Shown: piece after piece, positions 13,937 through 20,957 of the stretch | How the letters are laid out: each line of letters begins with the position of its first letter | Numbering within the stretch: position 1 is the stretch's first letter | IMG/VR virus record: IMGVR_UViG_3300022752_005969 | Span: 1-20,957 of that record | Origin: a virus | DNA: 20,957 nucleotides | Direction: 5' to 3' (one strand) | Notes under the pieces: model-generated | Database searches by the model: none | What the model was told of the DNA's origin: nothing | The model's input: the letters and a program-made list of their open reading frames with translations, nothing else | Made by a program: the position numbers and the translations under genes

Positions 13937-14618
13937 CTCGTATCAAAGAATGCCAGGTTCCATTGTGTTCACCTGGCGGAAACGGATTACATACATCAAC
14001 ATACACAAGATTTTCACCTACTAAATTATAATGTTTTAGATTGGCTTGCAACATATCCTCTCCAATCATTATAACACCTTCATCATAATATTTTTGTATG
14101 TTTAAAAACGTCCTACAGTACTTAGTTATGATATCAGATGAACTGAAAGCAAATTGATCGTTACAAAAATCTCTCTCAATAACCATTCTACAGTTAGGAA
14201 CATAGAGTTTACTGTTATCTAAACTAAAATCAGGTGTTGCATTCAACGCATAATCGAATCTCAATCGCACTACCCAATCATATTTAAAATTATTAGCTGA
14301 TTCATACTTTTCTCTTATCTTTGATGCCTTGTAGATAGAATTGAATGCAGACATAGTAAAATATGCTGGAAATTTAGAATTGGGTATTCTGGGATATTTG
14401 GTTTCAAAACTAAGATCAGGCAAAGGATCATCTACTATACTATTCTTTGGTTTATATAAACTTTCTAATTTAGCATAATCTGTTTTGTCTTTTTTCCAAG
14501 TATGATAAAATACATCTACATCATATTTACTTAGTAAATTTTTATTGATGTATTCGAAGCCTTTTTCAAAAGATCTGGGTTGCCCAGATATACATGCTGC
14601 AATTCTAATATTTGGCAT
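13905..14618 (-). CDS. Glycosyltransferase-like protein with GQPR motif
   Basis: From ATG 14618 the product has 237 residues. It opens with IRIAACISGQPRSFEKGFEY, then DVFYHTW, and later YDWVVRLRFDYAL. The ISGQPR...HTW...RxRxD set occurs in putative GT-A enzymes of bacterial and viral surface-glycan clusters, where the RxRxD block takes the position of the metal-binding acidic motif. Function is inferred from this pattern and from neighbours. The TTG directly before would extend it by one residue; AAAGG about eight bases before the ATG supports the choice made. It overlaps the upstream gene by 14 bases. Confidence 0.68.
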   Translation of the reverse strand: MPNIRIAACISGQPRSFEKGFEYINKNLLSKYDVDVFYHTWKKDKTDYAKLESLYKPKNSIVDDPLPDLSFETKYPRIPNSKFPAYFTMSAFNSIYKASKIREKYESANNFKYDWVVRLRFDYALNATPDFSLDNSKLYVPNCRMVIERDFCNDQFAFSSSDIITKYCRTFLNIQKYYDEGVIMIGEDMLQANLKHYNLVGENLVYVDVCNPFPPGEHNGTWHSLIRDDYANWSPQK

Positions 14619-15423
14619 CAATTTTTACCTTTAAATCTGGTACTCTATCATACTGATGGACAATATAAAAAAGATCACCGGTTGAAGTATATACCTCGCC
14701 TTCTTTATAAACAGGAATATTTTCTAATAGATGCGGTTTAAAGATTTCTAACTTGGTTGGATCGCCGGTTGTCCCCAATTGACACGCCCAACCATCTTCT
14801 GATTTGGCTTGCTTAGTAATCGTTGACCAAGGTTCAGTATGCATCATAATATTATAGGTTGCTTGATCTACAATAGGAATTGGTCTATTAATAGATGCCA
14901 AAAATAGATGAAGCATTAAATCTTTTATATATTTATGTTCACCTGCCAATGTTCCTACATTGAAAATTTCCTTTTCGTAAAATTCGTTGTGAATATATTT
15001 ACCAAAAGCACTCATTAGATTATTATTGCCCCAAGATTCGTGTAAGTATTGTATACTTTCTGATGCACATACAATTTTTTTATTATCTAAATTTTCTTCT
15101 AACCAATCAATAGGATTCTGTTGAAATATAACATCTTTAACATCTGTAGATATCACATAACGATATTCATTATTTTTGAGATAATGATACATATGAATGA
15201 ATCTTTCTACGTGAACAGGGGTATTACTTTTATAATCTAATGTCTTGTTAACAGGCACAACAGTAATGCCATGTTCTTCCAGAGTTTTCACTGTTTCCAC
15301 AGAACATTCCATTACAACCAAAACAACATCACCAGAAAATGATGTGTTCTTTATAGATTTTGCCCAATTTTTTAGTTGATTCCATTCATATCTGGTTGAA
15401 GTTCCAATCAACAAATCTTTCAT
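14605..15423 (-). CDS. GT-A-type glycosyltransferase with DxxD motif
   Basis: The 272-residue protein starts LLIGTSTRYEWNQLKNWAKS, with FSGDVVLVVMECS at about 29-41, and contains YVISTDVKDVIFQQNP at 89-104. A strand ending in TDVKDV(I/V)FQxxP is known from family members with a nucleotide-diphospho-sugar transferase fold, and D94 and D97 would take the role of the DxD. FNVGTLAGEHKYI and VDQATYN further on also fit, since many GT-A enzymes have an N-x-G and a DQ pair in the acceptor half. Starts and stops overlap the neighbours (ATGA with the GT10 gene). Sugar and acceptor unknown. Confidence 0.75.
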   Translation of the reverse strand: MKDLLIGTSTRYEWNQLKNWAKSIKNTSFSGDVVLVVMECSVETVKTLEEHGITVVPVNKTLDYKSNTPVHVERFIHMYHYLKNNEYRYVISTDVKDVIFQQNPIDWLEENLDNKKIVCASESIQYLHESWGNNNLMSAFGKYIHNEFYEKEIFNVGTLAGEHKYIKDLMLHLFLASINRPIPIVDQATYNIMMHTEPWSTITKQAKSEDGWACQLGTTGDPTKLEIFKPHLLENIPVYKEGEVYTSTGDLFYIVHQYDRVPDLKVKIDAKY

Positions 15424-16301
15424 CTAGCATCCCTTTTTGCAACTACTATGGCATCAAACCAATTTAAAAAATTATTAATGATAATGCAATCGTTAGGTAA
15501 ATTGTACATAAATTTTGGAGAATTTACTATATTCGTATATAGTGTATCATTATTATCTATTTCTATAATTTTCTCTATTAGAGCTTCTTCAGATGGGAAA
15601 TCAAAGTAATTAATATAGGATAGAGGATTAAAATCTTTAACGATTGTCGGTGATCCCCAGTAAATAGGAATAGTATTTCCATAAAAACCATGTAGAATTT
15701 TTTCTGTTACATACCCCGGATACGAAGAGTTTTCAAAACATAAACTAAACTTATGTTTAGAAAAGTAATCTATTTTAGAAGAAACATCTGGTAAATTAAT
15801 ATTAGTATTATTTAAAAGTAATCCTGCGCTATTTACCTTTTTGTATTCGGTGTTTAATTTTCTAAAAAAATTGTTTCTTATTGGGTTTCCACCATTACGA
15901 TGAACAAAGGCACAAAAGTCTGTTTTACTCCGTACATCTGTTTTGTGAAGATGGCACAAATAATCAAATGGTCGATTGGTTACCTTGTGTACAGTTTCAA
16001 TCGCCCACATATCCAGCACATAAAGAGGTAATCTATAATGCCATGGATTAAAATTATGATCAAAACTTATAGCATAATGGCAATCGTAGTTTTCAGGTCT
16101 TCTATTTTCCCCTGTATAGAAAATTTTGGTAATATCATTTTTAGATATTAAATTATTTTGTGTACCAAAATTTTCATCACAAAAGATTAAAAACTCAGCA
16201 TCATTACTTATTTCAATATCATAACGTAATTCTAGAGCATCTACAAAAAATTGTATACAAGAATCCCAAGTATCAGTAAACTGCAACTTAAGTTTTCTCA
16301 T
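15420..16301 (-). CDS. GT10 fucosyltransferase-like protein
   Basis: The 293-residue protein has the C-terminal GT10 donor-binding block FSLCFENSSYPGYVTEKI at 185-202, continuing HGFYGNTIPIYWGSP, which is the best conserved part of alpha-1,3/1,4-fucosyltransferases. FYTGENRRPENY (61-72) and CAFVHRN (130-136) match other GT10 patterns. Such enzymes transfer fucose from GDP-fucose; a different deoxy sugar would be possible here, as the genome encodes a deoxy-sugar enzyme. No GDP-fucose synthesis gene is in the window. Both ends overlap neighbours as ATGA. No membrane tail is evident. Confidence 0.87.
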   Translation of the reverse strand: MRKLKLQFTDTWDSCIQFFVDALELRYDIEISNDAEFLIFCDENFGTQNNLISKNDITKIFYTGENRRPENYDCHYAISFDHNFNPWHYRLPLYVLDMWAIETVHKVTNRPFDYLCHLHKTDVRSKTDFCAFVHRNGGNPIRNNFFRKLNTEYKKVNSAGLLLNNTNINLPDVSSKIDYFSKHKFSLCFENSSYPGYVTEKILHGFYGNTIPIYWGSPTIVKDFNPLSYINYFDFPSEEALIEKIIEIDNNDTLYTNIVNSPKFMYNLPNDCIIINNFLNWFDAIVVAKRDAR

Positions 16302-16828
16302 TCCACTACTCTAGCTACCATAATATCTCCGGGTATTTCACCATCGATATAAGTCACTCTATACTTATAATTAATCTCTATTAGAGCATCCACTACATCA
16401 TCTTTACTAAGAAAATCCCATTCGCCCGTACCGAATAATCGCATATCATCTATAATTATGACATGATTTTTTACTGAATGTTTTCCTATTTCTTTAAGTT
16501 CGTGGACCAAAGGAGAACCCCCATATTTACCTCCAGGCAAAGGTCCACTAGCATGGGCATCTAACCAAAAAGTTGCTTGTCCTTGTACACTCTTTAGTAT
16601 AAGTTGCAGGCAATCTACAGAATCACCTTCCCAGATTTTTATTTCTTCTTGCCCCGAAAATCTTTTTTTACAGTTTTCAAATAAATCCTTATGTAATTCT
16701 ACACTATGAATTTTTTTGAATCCGAAATCTTTTGCTACTTGAACAGTATCACCATGATACGTTCCCGTTTCAATAAAGGTATCGCCCGCGGCGTATTCCT
16801 GTAGATAAGCAGTTGTTAACTTTCCCAT
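16298..16828 (-). CDS. Methyltransferase-like Rossmann protein
   Basis: The 176-residue protein has TFIETGTYHGDTV at about 17-29 in place of the glycine-rich SAM loop, then IHSVELHKDLFENCKKRF (strand 2, acidic end), KIWEGDS, ATFWLDAHASG and VIIIDDMRLFG. The order and spacing fit a class I SAM-fold protein. The first loop is a less common variant (ETGTYxG) but is known in phage and polysaccharide clusters. The first gene of the right sugar operon in transcription order, it starts after a hairpin at 16847-16867; GAGG lies four bases ahead of its ATG. Confidence 0.7.
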   Translation of the reverse strand: MGKLTTAYLQEYAAGDTFIETGTYHGDTVQVAKDFGFKKIHSVELHKDLFENCKKRFSGQEEIKIWEGDSVDCLQLILKSVQGQATFWLDAHASGPLPGGKYGGSPLVHELKEIGKHSVKNHVIIIDDMRLFGTGEWDFLSKDDVVDALIEINYKYRVTYIDGEIPGDIMVARVVE

Positions 16829-16846
16829 AAAGCCTCATAGTAAGAT

Positions 16847-16877
16847 ACCCCGGAGTCTAACCGGGGTTTTTATTTTT
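16847..16877 (+). terminator. Terminator hairpin facing plus strand
   Basis: ACCCCGG (16847-16853) and CCGGGGT (16861-16867) form a perfect 7-bp stem with a seven-base loop, followed on the plus strand by TTTTTATTTTT. The genes on both sides are on the minus strand, where the hairpin is followed by TATCTTAC, a poor tail. As read it would stop plus-strand (antisense) transcripts; it may also end or stabilise the cobS transcript. Confidence 0.6.
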
Positions 16878-16885
16878 AAAAAAAA

Positions 16886-18064
16886 TTAGAACGGAAGTTC
16901 CTCATCCCCGGATGTAGTTTCTCTTTCTAAAGACGCCCCCTCTTTATCCTCTTTGGGCAAATCAATTTTATTGTAAAGATCCATAAATGCTGCTTTGGTA
17001 TCCGAATCAAAACGATTGATACATAAGTTGATTGCCTTTGTTCTATCATCGAAAACAGAATAAGCTTTTACAATATGAACTAGACGTCTTGTGGAAATTA
17101 ATTCGTCAATGGCACCTTCTGTATAAGTTTTGCGAATAATTTCCGCCCATCCCACCAATTTATCTGCAAAATCCTCATCCAATTTATTAAGCATAGTCAT
17201 ATTATTGGTAATAATTTTGCGTTCAATGGCAACGCTGGGATAATCCTGTTCCACGGTAATGGGAAAACGCTCAAGAAATGCTTCATCCAAAATTTGTGCT
17301 GCAATAAATTTGCCATCTTCCGTGCCTCTACCTTTAGTATTGGCAGTTGCAATAATATTAAAACCATTAGCAGGATAAACTACTTCTCCTGTTTTCTTAA
17401 TAAAGAAAGGTTTCCCTTCTAGAATACCTTGAATACACATTAGTTTGTTACTACCGCGGTCAATTTCATCAATTAAAAGAATTGCACCTCGTCGCATGGC
17501 AGTAATCACCGGACCTTCTCTAAAAGATACATTTCCATCAATCAGAGTATTGCCGCCCACAAGGTCATCCTCATCTGTTTCAATACTAACATTGACTCTA
17601 ATACATTCGCGATTCAACTTAGCACAAACTTGTTCAACCATAGTAGTTTTACCATTACCACTTAGACCAGTAATAAACAAAGGATAGAATGCTTTGGATT
17701 TAATAATAGATTCCAAATCTTTAAAAAAGCCAAATGGAACATACGTTTCATCTTTAGATGGTACCAGATTATCAATATCTTGAATTAATTTTTTCTGACG
17801 AATTGATACAACTTGTGCTTGCATAGCAGTTAGATGCTCAGGCTCAGTTTCTAATGATTTTTGCATACAAATACTATCTGCCGGTGTGGTAAGATTAATA
17901 AGGCCTCTATTAATACGATATTGTTCACCATTTATTAACCAATTGGGCACTGGTTCATTCTTGGATTTATAATGATCAATAATAGTTTTACGAGATGTCT
18001 GTTTACCAAAAATATTAAACAGATCATTAATAATATCGCGCTTTTGAATTTCTGAAAGTTTCAT
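16886..18064 (-). CDS. cobS: CobS-like MoxR-type AAA+ ATPase
   Basis: From ATG 18064 the protein has 392 residues. It has Walker A GLSGNGKT (133-140), DEDDLVGG (164-171), Walker B ILLIDEID (195-202), sensor-1 IIATANT (237-243) and ERFPI (265-269) with an arginine. This is the CobS/MoxR AAA+ type; T4-like cyanophages carry relatives called cobS. The cobaltochelatase role is doubtful without other cobalamin genes. The next gene upstream encodes a VWA protein, the usual partner of MoxR and CobS ATPases. GAGGAG ahead of the ATG beats an in-frame TTG six codons earlier. A perfect sigma-70 promoter sits just upstream. Confidence 0.87.
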   Translation of the reverse strand: MKLSEIQKRDIINDLFNIFGKQTSRKTIIDHYKSKNEPVPNWLINGEQYRINRGLINLTTPADSICMQKSLETEPEHLTAMQAQVVSIRQKKLIQDIDNLVPSKDETYVPFGFFKDLESIIKSKAFYPLFITGLSGNGKTTMVEQVCAKLNRECIRVNVSIETDEDDLVGGNTLIDGNVSFREGPVITAMRRGAILLIDEIDRGSNKLMCIQGILEGKPFFIKKTGEVVYPANGFNIIATANTKGRGTEDGKFIAAQILDEAFLERFPITVEQDYPSVAIERKIITNNMTMLNKLDEDFADKLVGWAEIIRKTYTEGAIDELISTRRLVHIVKAYSVFDDRTKAINLCINRFDSDTKAAFMDLYNKIDLPKEDKEGASLERETTSGDEELPF

Positions 18065-18092
18065 TTTAAAGTAGCTCCTCAATTATTTCATA

Positions 18093-18121
18093 ATTATATA
18101 TTACATTGAACACGATGTCAA
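18093..18121 (-). promoter_or_regulatory. Perfect sigma-70 promoter for the CobS-like gene
   Basis: On the minus strand TTGACA (18121-18116) and TATAAT (18098-18093) are both exact consensus and are 17 bases apart. The -35 overlaps the stop codon of the VWA gene. Transcription should begin about seven bases further on and leave a leader of roughly 20 bases before the ribosome binding site. Such a site implies host RNA polymerase and early expression. Confidence 0.88.
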
Positions 18122-20238
18122 GCAATTAATTGAATAAATTTATTTAGAAAAACTCTATTCAAAATCTTATTTTTTTGATTTTTAATAAATGCTTTCATAA
18201 CTTCCTTCTTTTGATTGGACCCAACAACTAAAGTCTCATCTCCTATTTCTAAATCTTTTTCCTGTACGACAAAGTATTCATCAAACCCTGTATTTTTAAC
18301 ACTGTAAAATTTATTCTTTTTAAGATATTCTGATACTTGCTCTGCAGTGACAGGATTGCCATATTGGTTTGCTACATTTATTGCAGTATTTTTAGGACTT
18401 CTGGAACAAATAAAATAACCAATAAGATTACCATTACTGTTTACTTTAAGTAATCTAAGTAATGCATTAGTTACCATTTCAGTAGGTTTAGCTACTACGG
18501 AAACAGTACTTCTTTTATCTTTAAGAATAAGATTAAAATAATTGGAGGCACAATAACTTTTAAAACTTTGTGCCTTGCCTTCACTATTTAAGAATTCGGG
18601 GCAATCATTACCATCACCGTCGGTAAGAAAGATTGTACTAATAACGTCAATTTTACGTTCTTTCTTATAATCTGAAACTAAATAATTTGCCAAAACAATT
18701 GCTTCATTCAAAGGAGTGCCACCTAGTGATAGGTTTCTGGGTAAACATTGGTGTCGCAAAGACCACCAACTTCTTTTTTCCAAATCCCGTTCAAATGATT
18801 TACCTATTTGTAACAATCTAATTTGCGCATTTCGATATTGTGCGTTACTCATGGTAGATGATAATAAATTCATTAAATTTATATTAGTTCTAAGAACAAG
18901 ATCACCTACATTGATTGGTCGAATAAAACTAGATTTTATTCTTTGCTCGTTATCCCCAGAGGCACATACATCTGAAAATGCATATACTTCAAAGGGTATA
19001 TTTACTTTTCTACAAAAATCCGCCAATATGATAATTTGCTCAATAGTATTGGTAATATTTTCCGACATAGAACCAGACCAATCTAAGAACATAATCATGG
19101 CATGATTCTTACCATTGGGAATTTTAGTAACTCGTTTAAAGAGGTCATCTTTAAGTTTATATGCCCAAATCTTTTCTAAGTTTATTTCGCCGGTTTTAGA
19201 AATGCTAGCTCTGGCATATTGTGAAGCATTACGTCGTAATTCAAATTCTTTTACCAAATAACCAATAAATTTTAAATTTTTATTTCTATAATCTGATAAT
19301 AGTTTACCTGCAAGAAATATAGAGGCTTCCTCATCATCTTCTATGCCATATTCTTTTAATGTTGAAGAATAGTTGTCATACTTGGAGAAATCTAAGTTAT
19401 ATATTTTGGAATAATGAATAATATGATTTTTATAGTTTGCCTCGGGTAAATTGACATAAACATACGGATGAAAAGAATTATCCAGAAGTGTTTTTTCTTT
19501 TTCTCTAAATGAGACATCTGTATCCGATTGAGGCTCCTTTACGAAACTACCCCCTCGAATTTCTTTAGAATTAGTAGATTCTTCATTTTCTTCTAAAGTT
19601 TCATAATCATCATCGCCAGCATCCTGCCAACCCTCTTCTTCACCATACTCTAACTCATCCAATGAAGTAGTTGGATTATCTTTTTGATATTGGTATAATT
19701 CTGATGCCAGAGTATATACATCTTCCCAAGATTTCAAATTATTCATTCTTTCTACAAAATCTTCTTCCTCATTCTTAAAAGGCACATTCGTGAAAGATCC
19801 CAATTTAAAGTGCAAATTCAAACGATCAATTAAAGATAAACTGCTAAGATTTTTATTCTTGACACCAAAGAAATCTTGATCAAATAATTCTTGATACCCC
19901 CTATACATAGGAGATCGCAATCCCGGATATCTGGACTTAATTAATTTTTCAATGCGAGCATCTTCTACTACATTAAGAAAAGATTTAAATCCCTTTCCCT
20001 TTTCCTCAATAGCATCATGCCAACCATCGGGCGGTGTTTCCCATGCATGCCCCACTTCATGCCCCACCAAAAGATCGTATAGATCAGAGCTCATGTTTTT
20101 CCAGACAGGAAGTCCGAGTACTCGATTCTTCGGATCAAAATAAGCAGTGGGGATTTTTCGATGTTCTACAGTGATATTTTCCTGCGCTAATAGTTTAGCT
20201 AGGACTGATTTTTGATTGGAAATATTTTGAATAGACAT
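18118..20238 (-). CDS. Large VWA protein with N-terminal HExxH metallopeptidase-like domain
   Basis: The 706-residue protein begins with a region containing GHEVGHAWE (HEVGH at 60-64) and NVVEDARIE (about 89-97), a zinc-peptidase-like arrangement in which the later acidic pair could supply the third ligand. A long acidic linker (about 195-230) follows. From about 380 a VWA domain appears: MIMFLDWSGSMSEN with D386-x-S388-x-S390, GGTPL (T508) and FLTDGDGND (D540), the MIDAS metal site. CobT-like proteins combine acidic linkers and VWA domains. With the CobS-like neighbour it forms a probable ATPase-VWA pair, possibly acting on phage or host proteins. Ribosome binding site AAGGAG and a perfect promoter precede it. 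Confidence 0.85.
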   Translation of the reverse strand: MSIQNISNQKSVLAKLLAQENITVEHRKIPTAYFDPKNRVLGLPVWKNMSSDLYDLLVGHEVGHAWETPPDGWHDAIEEKGKGFKSFLNVVEDARIEKLIKSRYPGLRSPMYRGYQELFDQDFFGVKNKNLSSLSLIDRLNLHFKLGSFTNVPFKNEEEDFVERMNNLKSWEDVYTLASELYQYQKDNPTTSLDELEYGEEEGWQDAGDDDYETLEENEESTNSKEIRGGSFVKEPQSDTDVSFREKEKTLLDNSFHPYVYVNLPEANYKNHIIHYSKIYNLDFSKYDNYSSTLKEYGIEDDEEASIFLAGKLLSDYRNKNLKFIGYLVKEFELRRNASQYARASISKTGEINLEKIWAYKLKDDLFKRVTKIPNGKNHAMIMFLDWSGSMSENITNTIEQIIILADFCRKVNIPFEVYAFSDVCASGDNEQRIKSSFIRPINVGDLVLRTNINLMNLLSSTMSNAQYRNAQIRLLQIGKSFERDLEKRSWWSLRHQCLPRNLSLGGTPLNEAIVLANYLVSDYKKERKIDVISTIFLTDGDGNDCPEFLNSEGKAQSFKSYCASNYFNLILKDKRSTVSVVAKPTEMVTNALLRLLKVNSNGNLIGYFICSRSPKNTAINVANQYGNPVTAEQVSEYLKKNKFYSVKNTGFDEYFVVQEKDLEIGDETLVVGSNQKKEVMKAFIKNQKNKILNRVFLNKFIQLIA

Positions 20239-20260
20239 ACCTGCTCCTTAACTATACCTT

Positions 20261-20289
20261 ATTATATAGCAGATAGTAATCGGTGTCAA
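20261..20289 (-). promoter_or_regulatory. Perfect sigma-70 promoter for the VWA gene
   Basis: On the minus strand TTGACA (20289-20284) and TATAAT (20266-20261) are exact and 17 bases apart, with AAGGAG and the ATG about 25 bases further on. It matches the promoter at 18093-18121 in both boxes and spacing, so the two genes should respond together to host RNA polymerase early in infection. Confidence 0.88.
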
Positions 20290-20312
20290 TACTTTTTTTA
20301 AATTTATCTTAA

Positions 20313-20340
20313 TAAAAAAGTAATTGAATTTCAATGACTT
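20313..20340 (-). terminator. Likely terminator after peptide deformylase
   Basis: On the minus strand AAGT-c-ATTGA pairs with TCAAT-t-ACTT across a three-base loop, and a run of six T follows (20318-20313 region). The C/T mismatch and the A/T-rich stem make it weak, but it sits just after the deformylase stop and before the next promoter. Confidence 0.5.
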
Positions 20341-20344
20341 AAAA

Positions 20345-20920
20345 TTAGCTTAAACCTATATTTGCCATTTCTTTGTATGTGTCTACAATATAGCGTTGTC
20401 TAATTTCTTTTTTTAATTTTTCTCGCACATTATTTAATCTTTTATTTGCCAGTGACCATTTTAAAGGTGATACTTTACTCTTAAATGTTTTGCCTAACAT
20501 ATGATCATATTCATGTAAAAATATTCTAGCAGTTAAACCTGTCAAATTTGTTCTTATGTATTCACCAAGTACATTTTGATATTCAACTTCAATACTTAAA
20601 GGTCTTTCAATTTTCAAAAAAATACCAGGAAAAGATAAACATCCTTCTTCCAATGTAGTCTTTCCTGATGATGAAATTATTTTTGGATTAAAAATATCTA
20701 TTCTAAGAAGATCTAGTCCCATCGTAAAGAATTGAGTATTAATGCCTACTTGATTTGCTGAAAGACCAATTCCACCCAATTCTTTCATTCTTTCAAACAT
20801 TAAATTTGCAAACATCTCAGTAGTATCTTTGTTTTCCTCAAAATTATACAATTCCGGTTCACAATTCAAAATAGATGAATCGGGTGGAACTAGTTTTAAT
20901 TGACTTTTTCTAATTAACAT
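20345..20920 (-). CDS. def: Peptide deformylase
   Basis: The 191-residue protein has the three deformylase motifs: GIGLSANQVG (50-59), EGCLS (92-96) with the metal ligand Cys94, and HEYDH (136-140) with His136, His140 and catalytic Glu137. The enzyme removes formyl from the N-terminal fMet of new proteins, using Fe(II) or another metal. Deformylases occur in many T4-like aquatic phages and are usually trimmed; this one has a normal length plus a basic C-terminal helix. No Shine-Dalgarno sequence precedes ATG 20920. The stop of the gene before it lies four bases ahead, so translation may be coupled. Confidence 0.95.
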   Translation of the reverse strand: MLIRKSQLKLVPPDSSILNCEPELYNFEENKDTTEMFANLMFERMKELGGIGLSANQVGINTQFFTMGLDLLRIDIFNPKIISSSGKTTLEEGCLSFPGIFLKIERPLSIEVEYQNVLGEYIRTNLTGLTARIFLHEYDHMLGKTFKSKVSPLKWSLANKRLNNVREKLKKEIRQRYIVDTYKEMANIGLS

Positions 20921-20924
20921 TATG

Positions 20925-20957
20925 CTATTCTACTAAAATTTTGATATTTTTCAAATT
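20925..20957 (-). CDS. Last ten codons of an upstream gene
   Basis: The minus-strand frame from the right edge reads NLKNIKILVE and ends at TAG, four bases before the deformylase start. With no ribosome binding site of its own for def, a coupled gene upstream is expected. The stretch is too short for identification, and the frame could be chance. Confidence 0.4.
   Translation of the reverse strand, partial: NLKNIKILVE

Noticed and set aside
18065-18082. TTG start giving a six-residue longer CobS-like protein
   Set aside because: The extra codons contain the GAGGAG ribosome binding site itself.
18716-19105. Plus-strand open frame of 129 codons
   Set aside because: It lies antisense to the VWA domain of the 706-residue gene, which has clear motifs; the plus-strand product shows no family pattern.
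1-20957. CRISPR arrays, insertion sequences, integrase or attachment sites
   Set aside because: No regularly spaced repeats, transposase motifs or long direct repeats were found by eye on either strand.

Overview
The window is part of a T4-like myovirus genome (Caudoviricetes) that is rich in A and T. The proof is the block at 7920-10454 on the minus strand, read in order: sliding clamp (gp45), clamp-loader ATPase (gp44), clamp-loader small subunit (gp62) and translational repressor RegA. This is the T4 gene order and each protein is recognisable from its residues. A small heat-shock protein, a CobS-like AAA+ ATPase, a peptide deformylase and a plus-strand lipoprotein with a lipobox fit an aquatic T4-like phage of a Gram-negative host. 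The host cannot be named from the sequence.

Layout. 1-1311 (plus strand): the end of one gene, a DUF4337-type membrane protein, a small lipoprotein, a two-helix membrane protein and a possible 37-residue ORF, closed by a hairpin terminator. The rest is on the minus strand. A tRNA-CAT gene with initiator features (1312-1386) lies at the end of a sugar operon (1391-6357): GT2-type glycosyltransferase, methyltransferase, 2OG-Fe(II) oxygenase, an unrecognised protein, an extended SDR, and an aminotransferase-fold enzyme with the marks of the iron-sulfur 3-dehydratase E1/RfbH. 6354-7342 holds five small genes, three of them not obvious by length. Hsp20 (7342-7815) has a structured leader behind a T4-type late promoter motif. 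Next comes the replication block, then a second sugar operon (10463-16828) with four to five glycosyltransferase-like proteins, a DUF3310-like protein, a nucleotidyltransferase-HAD phosphatase fusion, a kinase-fold protein, a GT10 fucosyltransferase-like enzyme and a methyltransferase-like protein. At the right end are a CobS-like ATPase and a large VWA protein with an HExxH site, each behind a perfect sigma-70 consensus promoter, then peptide deformylase and the last codons of one more gene.

How the genes work together. The two sugar operons flank the replication core and are tightly coupled by overlapping stop and start codons. Together they encode activation of a precursor (kinase, nucleotidyltransferase, phosphatase), deoxy-sugar formation (E1-like enzyme plus SDR), transfer (several GTs) and tailoring (methyltransferases, oxygenase). 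The likely use is a phage-specified glycan, on virions, DNA or the host surface; which of these is not shown by the sequence. The AAA+/VWA pair resembles MoxR-VWA and CobS-CobT chaperone or chelatase pairs and is probably expressed early by host RNA polymerase. The initiator-like tRNA and the deformylase both bear on fMet-initiated translation.
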